Source: Gammaproteobacteria bacterium
Lineage (GTDB): Bacteria > Pseudomonadota > Gammaproteobacteria > 21-64-14
Reading direction: 5' to 3'
NCBI GenBank assembly: GCA_027013145.1
Contig: JALUXX010000036.1
Span: forward strand, 62,001-126,000
Length of the DNA stretch: 64,000 bases
Shown here: positions 18,056 to 28,161 of the stretch, in pieces
Position numbering within the stretch: position 1 is the stretch's first letter
Layout: each line of letters starts with the position of its first letter
Position numbers and translations under genes: made by a program
Notes under the pieces: generated by a model
Databases searched by the model: none
Told to the model about the DNA's origin: nothing
What the model saw: the letters and a program-made list of their open reading frames with translations, nothing else

Positions 18056-18224
18056 CCTGGGAGCCTGTCGGACTTAGGTGTTCGTAGCGAGGCGGCGGGA
18101 GGTCGAGGACAGTTTTCCGATCGTTTGAGGCGAATAGTGATCGCTATTTAACGAAAACGATCGGAAAAATGGGCCGATCTCCCACCGCCGCAGTAGAAAA
18201 GCCTAAGTCCGAGAGGCTCCTAGG
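18056..18224. repeat. 169-bp palindromic element, copy A (MITE-like)
   Basis: Terminal inverted repeats of 23 bp (21 matching) occupy 18056-18078 and 18202-18224. Inside lie GC-rich arms (GGCGGCGGGAG and its near complement) and a perfect 14-bp inverted repeat at 18113-18126 and 18155-18168 around TTTTCCGATCGTTT, with a further AATAG...CTATT core. The whole element can fold as one long hairpin. It carries no coding frame. A second copy at 43381-43548 is about 90% identical by eye. Its right end contains CTA, which is the folK stop codon. Confidence 0.85.
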
Positions 18225-18744
18225 CCCGCGGCGGGCCCGGCGCGGTCTCGGGCTCCGGACGCAGCGGCACCGGGCGCAGGCCGGTGCGGGCGGCGGCCCC
18301 GAATTCCTCCCACAGCTGCGCGAGGGTCTTCCCCGCGACCGGATGGCGCAGGGTGCCGGCGATCTCCGCCAGCGGCCCGAGCACGAAGGCGTAGCGCAGC
18401 AAGTCGGGGCGCGGCAGTTCCAGCCCCGGTTCGCGGATCACCAGATCGTCGTAGAGCACGAGGTCCAGATCGAGGCTGCGCGAGGCGTAGCGCGGGCCGG
18501 TCCGCACGCGCCCGTGGGCGTCCTCGATGGCGCGCAGCGCGGCGATGAGCGCCCGGGGAGTCTCGTCGGTGTCGAAGGCGGCCGCCAGGTTGTAGAACGG
18601 CGGACCCTCGAAGCCGACCGCGTCGGTCTCGTAGACGGTGCTCACGGCGAGCGCCCGATAGCGCCGGCCGAGCGCGGCCAGGGCCGAGCGCACGTTGCGC
18701 TCGGGCTCCACGTTGCTGCCGATGCTCACGTAGGCGCGGGGCAA
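18220..18744 (-). CDS. folK: 2-amino-4-hydroxy-6-hydroxymethyldihydropteridine pyrophosphokinase
   Basis: HPPK transfers pyrophosphate from ATP to the pterin in folate synthesis. The protein (about 174 residues) opens with AYVSIGSNVEPERN and contains RYASRSLDLDLVLYDD (the HPPK signature with metal-binding aspartates) and LELPRPDLLRYAFVLGPL. There is no ATG near the conserved start. A TTG at 18744 gives MPRAYVSIGSN and is the preferred start, 29 bp after the folB stop; the next ATG upstream would overlap folB. The last codons and TAG stop abut or lie within the palindromic element. Confidence 0.92.
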   Translation of the reverse strand: MPRAYVSIGSNVEPERNVRSALAALGRRYRALAVSTVYETDAVGFEGPPFYNLAAAFDTDETPRALIAALRAIEDAHGRVRTGPRYASRSLDLDLVLYDDLVIREPGLELPRPDLLRYAFVLGPLAEIAGTLRHPVAGKTLAQLWEEFGAAARTGLRPVPLRPEPETAPGPPRA

Positions 18745-18772
18745 GGTGCGGTGTCCGGCGGACGCGGGGCGG

Positions 18773-19129
18773 TCAGGGCGCCGTGCCGCGCTCGATGACG
18801 ACGCCGACGTCGCGCGCGCCGCGCACGGCACCCATCTTGTTCACGCTCAGGCGCAGCCACGGGACCTTGAACTCCGTGAGGACGACCTCGGCGGCGCGCT
18901 CGGCGAGGGTCTCGACGAGCCGGAAACGGCTCGCGCCGACGAACTCGATCAGCCGTTTGGCGACGGCCTTGTAGTTGAGGGTGTCCTCGATGGCGTCGCT
19001 GCGCGCCGCCGCGGCGATATCGGCGGCCATCTCCAGGTCCAGGCGCACGGTCTGGCGGATGCGCCGCTCCCACTCGTAGATCCCGATGACGGTGTCGATG
19101 CGCAGATCGCGCAGGTAGATGATATCCAT
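18773..19129 (-). CDS. folB: Dihydroneopterin aldolase
   Basis: A 118-residue enzyme that converts dihydroneopterin to the hydroxymethylpterin used by FolK, its downstream neighbour. Seen: MDIIYLRDLRIDTVIGIYEWERR, here split as the N-terminal MDIIYLRDL and VIGIYEWERR, then DTLNYKAVAKRL and LVETLAERAA, all typical of FolB. The same ORF could be FolX-like, but linkage to folK favours FolB. Divergent from plsY, with an 85-bp shared upstream region. Confidence 0.95.
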   Translation of the reverse strand: MDIIYLRDLRIDTVIGIYEWERRIRQTVRLDLEMAADIAAAARSDAIEDTLNYKAVAKRLIEFVGASRFRLVETLAERAAEVVLTEFKVPWLRLSVNKMGAVRGARDVGVVIERGTAP

Positions 19130-19214
19130 GCCGGAACTATAGAGAATCGGGGGGTGCGGACGCAAAGCGCCGCCTCCCCTTGACCGGGCGCGCGCGAATC
19201 CGTCCAATACCGCC

Positions 19215-19802
19215 ATGCCGCTCGACGCCGCCTTCGTGCTCTGCGCCTATCTCCTGGGTTCGCTTTCGAGCGCGGTGCTGGTATGCCGCGCGCTCGGCCT
19301 CCCCGATCCGCGGACCATGGGTTCGGGCAACCCCGGGGCGACCAACGTGCTGCGCTTCGGCGGGCGCGGGGCGGCGGCCGCGACGCTCGCCGGCGATCTC
19401 GCCAAGGGCCTGATCCCGGTCGCGGCGGCCAAGGCGCTGGGGCTGGGCGCCCCCGTGCTCGGGGTGGTGGGACTGGCGGCGTTCCTCGGTCACCTCTACC
19501 CACTCTACTTCGGTTTCCAGGGCGGCAAAGGGGTCGCGACGGCGCTCGGGGTCTGGCTGGGGACCGACTGGCGGCTCGGGCTGGGGCTCGCCGCGGTGTG
19601 GCTGGCGGTCGCCGTCGCGGTGCGGATCTCCTCGGCGGGCGCGCTGAGCGCGGCGCTGGCGGCGCCCTTCGCCGTGGCCTGGCTGGAGCACGATCCGGTC
19701 CTCACCGCGGTCACCGGCGTCATCACCCTGCTGCTGTTCTGGCGTCACCGCAGCAACATCCGCAAGCTGCTCTCCGGCACCGAACGGCGCATCGGCCGCT
19801 GA
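19215..19802 (+). CDS. plsY: Acyl-phosphate:glycerol-3-phosphate acyltransferase
   Basis: A 195-residue membrane enzyme that makes lysophosphatidic acid from acyl-phosphate and glycerol-3-phosphate, the first step of phospholipid synthesis. The three family motifs are present: MGSGNPGATN near residue 36, the second around FLGHLYPLYFGFQGGKGVAT near residue 95, and the C-terminal FWRHRSNIRKLLSGTE. About five membrane segments. The plsY/folB divergence is a common gammaproteobacterial arrangement. tsaD converges on it 33 bp downstream. Confidence 0.96.
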   Translation: MPLDAAFVLCAYLLGSLSSAVLVCRALGLPDPRTMGSGNPGATNVLRFGGRGAAAATLAGDLAKGLIPVAAAKALGLGAPVLGVVGLAAFLGHLYPLYFGFQGGKGVATALGVWLGTDWRLGLGLAAVWLAVAVAVRISSAGALSAALAAPFAVAWLEHDPVLTAVTGVITLLLFWRHRSNIRKLLSGTERRIGR

Positions 19803-19835
19803 ACATCGCGTTCCCGCCGCTCGGGTGCGCGCCGG

Positions 19836-20969
19836 TCAGGACCGTGCCCCCCGCGGGGCGCGATCCGCCGCGCCCGCCGGGGGGCGCAGGGTATCGAGCG
19901 GCCAGCGGGCGCGCGTCTCGATCGCGAGTCCCTCCTGCTCCCCGGCCGCCAGGCGCAGCGCCCCGGCCAGCGCGACCATGGCGCCGTTGTCGGTGCAGAA
20001 CTCCGGGCGCGGATAATGGACCGTCGCCCCTTCGGCGCGCGCCAGCGCGGCGAGCGCGGCGCGCAGCGCGCGGTTGGCGCCGACGCCGCCGGCGACCACC
20101 AGGGGTTTGAGGCCGGTGGCGCGCAGCGCGCGCCGGCACTTGATCACCAGCGTGTCCACCGCGGCGTCCTCGAAGGCGCGGGCGACGTCGGCGCGGGTGG
20201 CGCGGTCGCGCGGCAGTTCGCTGAGCGTCTGGAGCACGTGGGTCTTCAGCCCGCTGAAGCTGAAGTCCAGCCCGGGGCGGTCGGTCATCGGGCGCGGAAA
20301 GCGGAAGCGCGCCGGGTCGCCTTCCTCGGCCAGCCGCGCCAGTGCGGGGCCGCCGGGATAGGGGAGTCCGAGCAGCTTGGCGGTCTTGTCGAAGGCCTCC
20401 CCGACCGCATCGTCCAGGCTCTGCCCGAGGGTGCGGTAGCGCCCGAGGCCCGCGACCTCGACCAGGAGCGTGTGCCCCCCGGAGACCAGGAGCGCCAGGA
20501 ACGGGAACGCGGGCGGATCCGGTTCGAGCAGGGGCGCGAGGAGATGGGCCTCCATGTGGTGGACCCCGATCGCCGGCACCCGCCAGGCCCAGGCGAGGCT
20601 GCGCGCGAGGGCGGCACCGGTGAGCAGGGCACCGATGAGCCCCGGCCCGGCGGTATAGGCCACGCCGCCGATCGCCCCCGGCGGGAGGTCGGCCGCGGCG
20701 AGGACGCGGCGTACCAGCGGCAGCAGCCGGCGCACGTGGTCCCGGGAGGCCAGCTCCGGCACCACTCCGCCGTGGGCGGCGTGGATCGGAATCTGGCTGT
20801 GCAGGGCATGGGCGAGCAGCCCGCGCCCGCCCGCCGGCCCGGCGACGGTCTCCCCGTCCCCAGCCCGGGCGGCGATCTCGTAGATCGCCACGCCGGTCTC
20901 GTCGCACGAGGTCTCGATCCCGAGCACGCGGCGCAGGGGCCTGTCGCCGGCGGCTGTCGTGCTTTGCAT
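19836..20969 (-). CDS. tsaD: tRNA threonylcarbamoyladenosine synthase catalytic subunit
   Basis: TsaD transfers the threonylcarbamoyl group to A37 of ANN-decoding tRNAs, working with TsaB and TsaE. The 377-residue protein contains [17 protein letters not shown] at the start, the metal-binding HMEAH near residue 125, LLVSGGHT near 148, and [10 protein letters not shown], all of the Kae1/TsaD ASKHA fold. It is somewhat longer than usual at the C terminus. It is divergent from rpsU, and its start codon overlaps the candidate rpsU -35 box. Confidence 0.97.
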   Translation of the reverse strand: MQSTTAAGDRPLRRVLGIETSCDETGVAIYEIAARAGDGETVAGPAGGRGLLAHALHSQIPIHAAHGGVVPELASRDHVRRLLPLVRRVLAAADLPPGAIGGVAYTAGPGLIGALLTGAALARSLAWAWRVPAIGVHHMEAHLLAPLLEPDPPAFPFLALLVSGGHTLLVEVAGLGRYRTLGQSLDDAVGEAFDKTAKLLGLPYPGGPALARLAEEGDPARFRFPRPMTDRPGLDFSFSGLKTHVLQTLSELPRDRATRADVARAFEDAAVDTLVIKCRRALRATGLKPLVVAGGVGANRALRAALAALARAEGATVHYPRPEFCTDNGAMVALAGALRLAAGEQEGLAIETRARWPLDTLRPPAGAADRAPRGARS

Positions 20970-20990
20970 TTGGCGGCCCGCCCGTATAGC
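20964..20990 (+). promoter_or_regulatory. Candidate promoter of the rpsU-yqeY-dnaG-rpoD operon
   Basis: TTGCAT (20964-20969) and TATAGC (20985-20990) lie in the tsaD-rpsU gap, with short 15-bp spacing. On the other strand the same site reads TGCTATAC, an extended -10 shape pointing toward tsaD. The site may therefore serve both directions, but no start site is proven. Confidence 0.4.
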
Positions 20991-21051
20991 ATTACCCGTT
21001 TTCCGGGGTAGCCCAGCCTACCACCCTGCGGAATTCGAGGTCACGGGTTTC

Positions 21052-21267
21052 ATGCCGAACGTAAAAGTACGCGAAAACGAGCCCTTCGACGTGGCGCTCC
21101 GGCGGTTCAAGCGCGCCTGTGAGAAGGCGGGGGTCCTCACCGAGATCCGCCGCCGGGAGTTCTACGAAAAGCCCTCCGTAATGCGCAAGCGCAAGGCGGC
21201 CGCGGCGGTCAAGCGCCACCTCAAGAAACTGGCGCGGGAAGCGGCCCGGCGCGCGCGCCCGTTCTGA
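21052..21267 (+). CDS. rpsU: 30S ribosomal protein bS21
   Basis: A 71-residue, very basic protein with the family N terminus [20 protein letters not shown] and the tail [20 protein letters not shown]. It binds the small subunit near the anti-Shine-Dalgarno region. First gene of the macromolecular-synthesis operon with dnaG and rpoD. Confidence 0.98.
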   Translation: MPNVKVRENEPFDVALRRFKRACEKAGVLTEIRRREFYEKPSVMRKRKAAAAVKRHLKKLAREAARRARPF

Positions 21268-21299
21268 AGCCCGCGGCGACGAGCCGCTCCGCGCGGGCC

Positions 21300-21770
21300 A
21301 TGAATGTTGCCATGAACGCCGAAGGATCCCCGCTGCGCCGGCGGGTCGAACAGGACATGAAGGACGCGCTGCGCGCCGGCGACCGGCGCCGCCTGGGTGT
21401 GGTCCGGTTGATCCTCGCCGCGCTCAAGCAGCGCGAGATCGACGAGCGTATCCAGCTCGACGACGCGCAGGTCCTGGCGGTGCTCGACCGCATGCTCAAG
21501 CAGCGCCGCGACTCGCTGGCCCAGTACGAAGCCGCCGGTCGTCAGGACCTGGCCGATCAGGAATCCTACGAGATCGAGCGCATCCGCGAGTATCTCCCGC
21601 CGCCGCTGGACGCGACGCAGATCGACGCCCTCATCGACGAGGCGATCGCAACCACCGGCGCGGCCGGGCCCAGGGATATGGGCAAGGTCATGGGGCAGCT
21701 CAAGCCGCGTCTGCAGGGGCGCGCCGACCTCGGCGCGGTCAGCGCACGGGTCAAGGCACGGTTGGCCTGA
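21300..21770 (+). CDS. YqeY/GatB-related domain protein
   Basis: A 150-156 residue helical protein related to the tRNA-binding tail domain of GatB. Seen: QDMKDALRAGDRRRLGVVRLILAALKQ and later EIERIREYLPPPLD and GPRDMGKVMGQLKPRLQGRAD. It is given here by its short signatures RLGVVRLILAALK and MGKVMGQLKPR. It commonly sits between rpsU and dnaG; function not established, possibly tRNA-related. Two ATGs are possible (21300 and 21312), neither with a strong ribosome site. Confidence 0.9.
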   Translation: MNVAMNAEGSPLRRRVEQDMKDALRAGDRRRLGVVRLILAALKQREIDERIQLDDAQVLAVLDRMLKQRRDSLAQYEAAGRQDLADQESYEIERIREYLPPPLDATQIDALIDEAIATTGAAGPRDMGKVMGQLKPRLQGRADLGAVSARVKARLA

Positions 21771-21924
21771 GCCGGGCCGCGCCGCCCGGCGCGCGCCGGC
21801 GTGCGCCGGCGTGCGGTTCCAGGGCTTTTCACGTATTCCGGAACGACTATGCTTGGGACGTGCGGCCGGCGGAGGCCTCCCCGACCCGGCCGTCCCCCAC
21901 AGGCGGGCAGGTGACGGGCGACCG

Positions 21925-23712
21925 ATGGCGGGACGCATCCCCCAGGAGTTCATCGACGAGCTGCTCGGGCGCGTCGATCTCGTCGAAGTCATCGAGGCGC
22001 GCGTGCCGCTGCGCAAGGCGGGGCGCGAGTATGTCGCCTGCTGCCCGTTCCACAACGAGAAGACCCCCTCGTTCACGGTCAGTCCGGTCAAACAGTTCTA
22101 CCACTGCTTCGGTTGCGGCGCGCACGGCAACGCCATCGGCTTTCTCCTCGAGTACGAGCACATGGAGTTCGTCGAGGCGGTCGAGGAGCTGGCCGCCGGC
22201 GTCGGGCTGACGGTCCCGCGCGAGGCCGCGAGCCGTCGCGGCGGCCCCGGTCCGGATCTCTACGCAGTGCTGGAGCGCGCCGCCGGCGTGTACCGCGAGG
22301 CGCTCCGTGCCCACCCCGCGGCGGGGCGCGCACGCACCTACCTCGAGGCTCGCGGCCTCGACGCGGCGGTGACCGAGGACTACGGCCTGGGCTACGCCCC
22401 GCCGGGCTGGGACCACCTCCTGGGCGCTCTCGGCGCCGACGCCGAGGGACGGCGGCGGCTGCTGGCCGCCGGGCTCGCCGTCGCGCGCGACGGCGGCGGG
22501 GCCTACGACCGTTTCCGCGACCGGGTGATGTTCCCGATCCGCGACCGGCGCGGCCGCACCATCGCCTTCGGCGGGCGCGTGCTCGGCGAGGGCACGCCGA
22601 AATACCTCAACTCCCCCGAGACGCCCGTGTTCCACAAGGGGCGCGAACTCTACGGCCTGTACGAGGCCCAGCGCGCCCTACGGCGGCTGCCGCGCCTCCT
22701 GGTCGTCGAGGGATACATGGACGTGATCGCCCTGGCACAGCACGGGATCCGCTATGCCGTCGCGACGCTGGGTACGGCCACGACCGGGGAACACCTCGAG
22801 CGGATCTTCCGCGTGACCCCCGAGGTCGTATTCTGCTTCGACGGCGACCGCGCCGGTCGGCAGGCCGCCTGGCGTGCGCTGGAGGCATCTCTGCCGGCAC
22901 TGCGCGGCGGGCGTCAGGTCGGATTTCTCTTCCTCCCCGAAGGGGAGGATCCCGATACCCTGGTACGGCGCGAGGGTGGAGAGGCGTTCGAGCGGCGGAT
23001 TGCGCAGTGCGTACCACTTTCGCGTTTTCTCTATGAAGAGCTGGAGGGGCGGGCCGATACCACCAGCATGGACGGCCGTGCGCGACTCGTGGAGCTGGCC
23101 CGCCCGCTGCTGGCGCGGGTCCCCGAGGGGGTATTCCGCGAACTCCTGGTCGACGGGCTGGCGGAGCGGGCCCGGGTCGAGCGGGCGCAGGCCCGCCGCT
23201 GGCTGCAGGAGGGGCGCCCCCCGGCCGCACCGCGGGCGCCCGGGTCGGGCCTCGCCCGGGTGCATGCGCGCAGCCCGGTACGACGGGCCCTGGCGCTTTT
23301 GCTGCACCGGCCGGGACTCGCGGCCGAGGTGGGCGCGGAGCCGGAGCGGTTTCGCGGGCTGGAGCGCAAGGGGATCGACCTGCTGGTGCAACTGCTTGAA
23401 ATGCTGCGGGAGCACCCGCATCTCAATACCGCCGCGGTGCTGGAGCGCTGGCGCGGGACCGAGGCGGGTCGCCACCTCGAGCGGCTGGCGGCGGTGCCGC
23501 TGGAAGTGCCCGAAGCGGGTCTGGCACAGGAATTGCGGGATACCCTGGCGAAGCTGGAGGCCGAGGGCGGTGCGCGTGCCTGGGACCGGCGCTGGGCTGA
23601 ATTGTCCGCGCAGCTCGCGGGGCGGTTGCCGAGCGAGTGGTCGGAGGCCGAGCGGCAGGAGGCTCAGGCGCTGTTCGCGCGGCGCGCGGCGCGGCACCGG
23701 GGAGAGGGGTAG
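21925..23712 (+). CDS. dnaG: DNA primase
   Basis: Makes RNA primers for replication. The 595-residue protein has the CHC2 zinc finger with C40, H43, C61 and C64, a catalytic core with the Toprim motif VVEGYMDVIALAQ near residue 263 and FDGDRAGRQAA near residue 308, and a C-terminal helicase-binding region. The start at the ATG giving MAGRIPQEFIDELL fits the family. Preceded by rpsU and yqeY, followed by rpoD after 85 bp. Confidence 0.97.
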   Translation: MAGRIPQEFIDELLGRVDLVEVIEARVPLRKAGREYVACCPFHNEKTPSFTVSPVKQFYHCFGCGAHGNAIGFLLEYEHMEFVEAVEELAAGVGLTVPREAASRRGGPGPDLYAVLERAAGVYREALRAHPAAGRARTYLEARGLDAAVTEDYGLGYAPPGWDHLLGALGADAEGRRRLLAAGLAVARDGGGAYDRFRDRVMFPIRDRRGRTIAFGGRVLGEGTPKYLNSPETPVFHKGRELYGLYEAQRALRRLPRLLVVEGYMDVIALAQHGIRYAVATLGTATTGEHLERIFRVTPEVVFCFDGDRAGRQAAWRALEASLPALRGGRQVGFLFLPEGEDPDTLVRREGGEAFERRIAQCVPLSRFLYEELEGRADTTSMDGRARLVELARPLLARVPEGVFRELLVDGLAERARVERAQARRWLQEGRPPAAPRAPGSGLARVHARSPVRRALALLLHRPGLAAEVGAEPERFRGLERKGIDLLVQLLEMLREHPHLNTAAVLERWRGTEAGRHLERLAAVPLEVPEAGLAQELRDTLAKLEAEGGARAWDRRWAELSAQLAGRLPSEWSEAERQEAQALFARRAARHRGEG

Positions 23713-23724
23713 GGCGGAATTATT

Positions 23725-23754
23725 TTGGTGAATATCAGTCTTATCGACTATACT
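23725..23754 (+). promoter_or_regulatory. Candidate sigma-70 promoter before rpoD
   Basis: TTGGTG (23725-23730) and TATACT (23749-23754) are separated by 18 bp in an AT-rich 85-bp gap of otherwise GC-rich DNA. The rpoD ATG is 44 bp downstream. It would allow rpoD expression independent of rpsU-dnaG, as in other macromolecular-synthesis operons. Confidence 0.6.
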
Positions 23755-23797
23755 GGTGCGTTAACTTTGTCCTAACGTTTTGTGGAACAGGAATCGT

Positions 23798-25669
<1,872 letters not shown>

Positions 25670-25670
25670 A

Positions 25671-25737
25671 CCCCCGCCCGCGAACCGGGGCCCCGGGCCG
25701 CCGGGGTCGCCGGTTCGCGGGCGGGGGGGTCGTCTTT
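25671..25737 (+). terminator. Rho-independent terminator after rpoD
   Basis: A perfect 18-bp stem (25671-25688 with 25710-25727) is followed by TCGTCTTT on the plus strand. It lies two bases after the rpoD stop and immediately before the end of the convergent ClC gene. The tail on the minus strand is not T-rich, so it mainly serves rpoD. Confidence 0.88.
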
Positions 25738-27487
25738 ACCGGGCCTCGGTCGTCTCGTTCACTTCGAGAACCGCCTCTGCGGGGTCCTCGCGCGAGGCGA
25801 CCTGTTCGCGGAACCGCTCCAGCGCCTCCCGCGTCCCCGCGACCAGCAGTTGGTCGCCGACCTGCAGGCGCGTGTCTCCGGTCGGCACGATGTGCTTCTC
25901 GCCGCGCAATACCCCGGCGATGAGGACGTCGCGGCAGCCCAGCGCGCGCACCTCCTGACCGGCGACCGGCGTGCCCGCGCGCAGCGCCAGACTGACCAGG
26001 TGTTCGCGCCCGCCGAGCAGCGGGATCCCCTCGCCGCCTTCCAGTGCGTTGTCGAGGTGCTTGTCGAGCATTCCCATGTCGACCTTGACGCGCCGCTCGC
26101 GCAGGAAGTCCGCGACGATGCGTCGATAGGTCTCCAGGTTCGCCGGGCTGTCGACCGGGCTGCGTACCTGCGCCTCATACAGCGTCGGGTAGCGCGCGTT
26201 GCGCGTGAGGAAGGACTGCACCAGGTAGCTCACCGTAACCGCGAGCATCGCCGGCATGATGAGGTCGTAGCCGCCGGTCATCTCCACCACCATCAGCATC
26301 GAGGCGATCGGCACCCGGGCCGCGCCCGCGAACAGCGCCGCCATGCCCACCACGGCGAGCGCCGAGGGATTGACCCCCGTAATCCCCACCGTGTGCAGCA
26401 GCGAGGCGAAGGCCGCCCCGAGGAGGGCACCCACGAACAGGCTCGGCCCGAACACGCCGCCCGATCCGCCGGAGCTGATGGTCAGTGAGAGTGCCAACAC
26501 CTTGCCGATGGACAGGGCGAACAGCAACCACAGAGCCATTCCGCCGCCGCCCTGAAGGGCGAACTGGGTATAGCCGTAACCACCGCTCAGCAGTTGCGGC
26601 ACGAAGATACCGATCAGCCCGAGTGCCAGCCCGCCGATGGCCGGTTTGAGCTGATTGGGCAACTTCAGCCGATGGAACGCATCGCGAATAAAATAAAACA
26701 CCGTCGGCAGGATCGCGCCCAGTACACCCGCGCACACCGCCAGCACGATGAACCAGCCCACGTCCAGGGGCTGACCGAAGGTCACCCCCTTGGGGAGGAT
26801 GAACAGGGGGGTCCAGCCGTCGAAGAGCCCCGTGAGTCCGTAGGCGACCGCCGAGGCCACGAGCGTGAAGATCAGCGCCTCACCCTCGAAGGCCATCCCC
26901 GAGTACAAGATCTCGACGGCGAAAAAGGCCGTCCCCAGTGGACTCTTGAAGATCGCCGACAGCCCCGCCGCCATGCCGATGAGGACCAGGTAGCGGCGTT
27001 CGGCGTCGGGCAACTTCAGCAGGCCGCCGGTGATCGCGCCCACGCCCGCCGCGATCTGGGCGGTAGGCCCCTCGCGGCCCCCGGATCCGCCCGACCCGAT
27101 GGTGATCGCACTGGCCAGCGCCTTGATCGGCGGCACCCGGTAGCGCATACGCCCGGCGGTGCGGTGGAAGGTCTTCACCGCACCGTCCGTGCCGTGTCCC
27201 TCTGCCTCCGGGGCCCAGGTGTAGACGATGAAGCCCGACAGCAGCCCGCCCAGGGTGGTCGCCACGGGGACGAGCCAGAACCAGTGGCCCAGCGCCGGCG
27301 CCGTCCCCAGAAGGTGGGCCTCGGCGACGTCGATCGGGTGATAGCCGCTGATCCATTCGAGCAGGTAACGGTTGCCCACATCGAGCATCCACAGGAACAC
27401 CTGTGCCCCCAGGGCGCCCACGACGCCCAGGAACACGCTCAGGATCATCAGTCTCGGAGTACGGTCGATACGCAGCAGCCAACGCAT
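25736..27487 (-). CDS. ClC-family chloride channel/antiporter with C-terminal TrkA-C domain
   Basis: A 583-residue membrane protein with about ten to twelve hydrophobic segments. Ion-pathway motifs: GSGGSGGREGP at 131-141 (gating glutamate E139 present, suggesting proton-coupled exchange), and GGSGGVFGPSLFVGALLG near 340. After the channel the last about 80 residues resemble a TrkA-C (RCK C-terminal) ligand-binding domain, a variation seen in some bacterial ClC proteins in place of CBS domains. Expressed alone from the minus strand; no Shine-Dalgarno clearly stands out before the ATG at 27487. Confidence 0.93.
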   Translation of the reverse strand: MRWLLRIDRTPRLMILSVFLGVVGALGAQVFLWMLDVGNRYLLEWISGYHPIDVAEAHLLGTAPALGHWFWLVPVATTLGGLLSGFIVYTWAPEAEGHGTDGAVKTFHRTAGRMRYRVPPIKALASAITIGSGGSGGREGPTAQIAAGVGAITGGLLKLPDAERRYLVLIGMAAGLSAIFKSPLGTAFFAVEILYSGMAFEGEALIFTLVASAVAYGLTGLFDGWTPLFILPKGVTFGQPLDVGWFIVLAVCAGVLGAILPTVFYFIRDAFHRLKLPNQLKPAIGGLALGLIGIFVPQLLSGGYGYTQFALQGGGGMALWLLFALSIGKVLALSLTISSGGSGGVFGPSLFVGALLGAAFASLLHTVGITGVNPSALAVVGMAALFAGAARVPIASMLMVVEMTGGYDLIMPAMLAVTVSYLVQSFLTRNARYPTLYEAQVRSPVDSPANLETYRRIVADFLRERRVKVDMGMLDKHLDNALEGGEGIPLLGGREHLVSLALRAGTPVAGQEVRALGCRDVLIAGVLRGEKHIVPTGDTRLQVGDQLLVAGTREALERFREQVASREDPAEAVLEVNETTEAR

Positions 27488-28061
27488 GGCGATCCTTTAT
27501 ATTTGGTCTTCGGTCGTTTCGAATGTAGCAGGCGGCGGTTCGTTGAAGCGGCCGTGCCGGCAGCGACCGCCCGACCGACGGGCCGGCGGGCGGTCCCGAT
27601 CCGGCCCGGGTCGCCACCGAGGCCGGCGCGCGGGCGCGATGCCCGGGATCGATGCCTGGGAGCGGCGCGAGGAAGACCCCCGGGACGATGCGTCACGACC
27701 GGCGGTCCCTTCTCTTCGCGTTGCCACCAAACGGGGCGGGCAGGGACGGATCGCCCCGCCCGCCGGGCCGCTTCCCCGCGCGCGAAAGGTGCACCGGTCC
27801 CGACGCCCTGCGCAGGCGCGAAATCGCCCGACCGTCCCCCGCGGATCGGGATAGCCCGAAATCTACATCGATTGCTTCAACGAAGATTTGAGCCTGCTCA
27901 ACCGAAATTAGTCCGCGAAACGCACCAAAAGTTCCCGCCATTCTTCGGTTTGCACCTCGATAGCGCTCCCTGCCGGCGCCTCCCCCCATCGGAGACGAGG
28001 CCCGTCCAAGGGTTATATACTAGCCCGCGTCTATCCCCGGGCGGCCAAACGCCCTCCAAAC
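27488..28061. other. Long intergenic region with the tRNA promoter, no gene seen
   Basis: A 570-bp gap between the ClC gene (minus) and the tRNA (plus). Frames up to 98 codons exist on the minus strand around 27693-27989, but they lack ribosome sites and recognisable sequence and have skewed composition. The right end holds the tRNA promoter. The left end, just upstream of the ClC gene, is AT-richer (ATATTTGGTC) and probably holds its promoter. Confidence 0.45.
28016..28028 (+). promoter_or_regulatory. tRNA promoter with GC-rich discriminator
   Basis: A TATACT -10 box at 28016-28021 is followed by AGCCCGCG, a GC-rich discriminator typical of stringently controlled stable-RNA promoters. The tRNA starts about 40 bp downstream. 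No good -35 hexamer was found at 16-18 bp upstream. Confidence 0.5.
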
Positions 28062-28135
28062 GGGCCTGTAGCTCAGTCGGTTAGAGCAGGGGACTCATAA
28101 TCCCTCGGTCCCAGGTTCGAGTCCTGGCGGGCCCA
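28062..28135 (+). tRNA. tRNA with CAU anticodon (probably Ile2, possibly elongator Met)
   Basis: A complete 74-nt cloverleaf: acceptor GGGCCTG paired with CGGGCCC (one U-G pair), D-arm GCTCAGTCGGTTAGAGC, anticodon loop CTCATAA with anticodon CAU, T-arm CCAGGTTCGAGTCCTGG, and discriminator A at 28135. CCA is not encoded. It is not initiator Met, because position 1 pairs with 72. The C4-G69 and C5-G68 pairs match the determinants used by TilS for tRNA-Ile2, so an isoleucine tRNA with lysidine-modified C34 is favoured over elongator Met. Confidence 0.93.
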
Positions 28136-28161
28136 TCCAATCGGTTTTTCGCGGGGGGACC

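Noticed and set aside
25671-25737. Use of the rpoD terminator in both directions
   Set aside because: The stem is symmetric, but the minus-strand side lacks a T-run, so only the rpoD direction is supported.
27693-27989. 98-codon frame in the ClC-tRNA gap
   Set aside because: No ribosome site, arginine/glycine-rich composition, no recognisable sequence.
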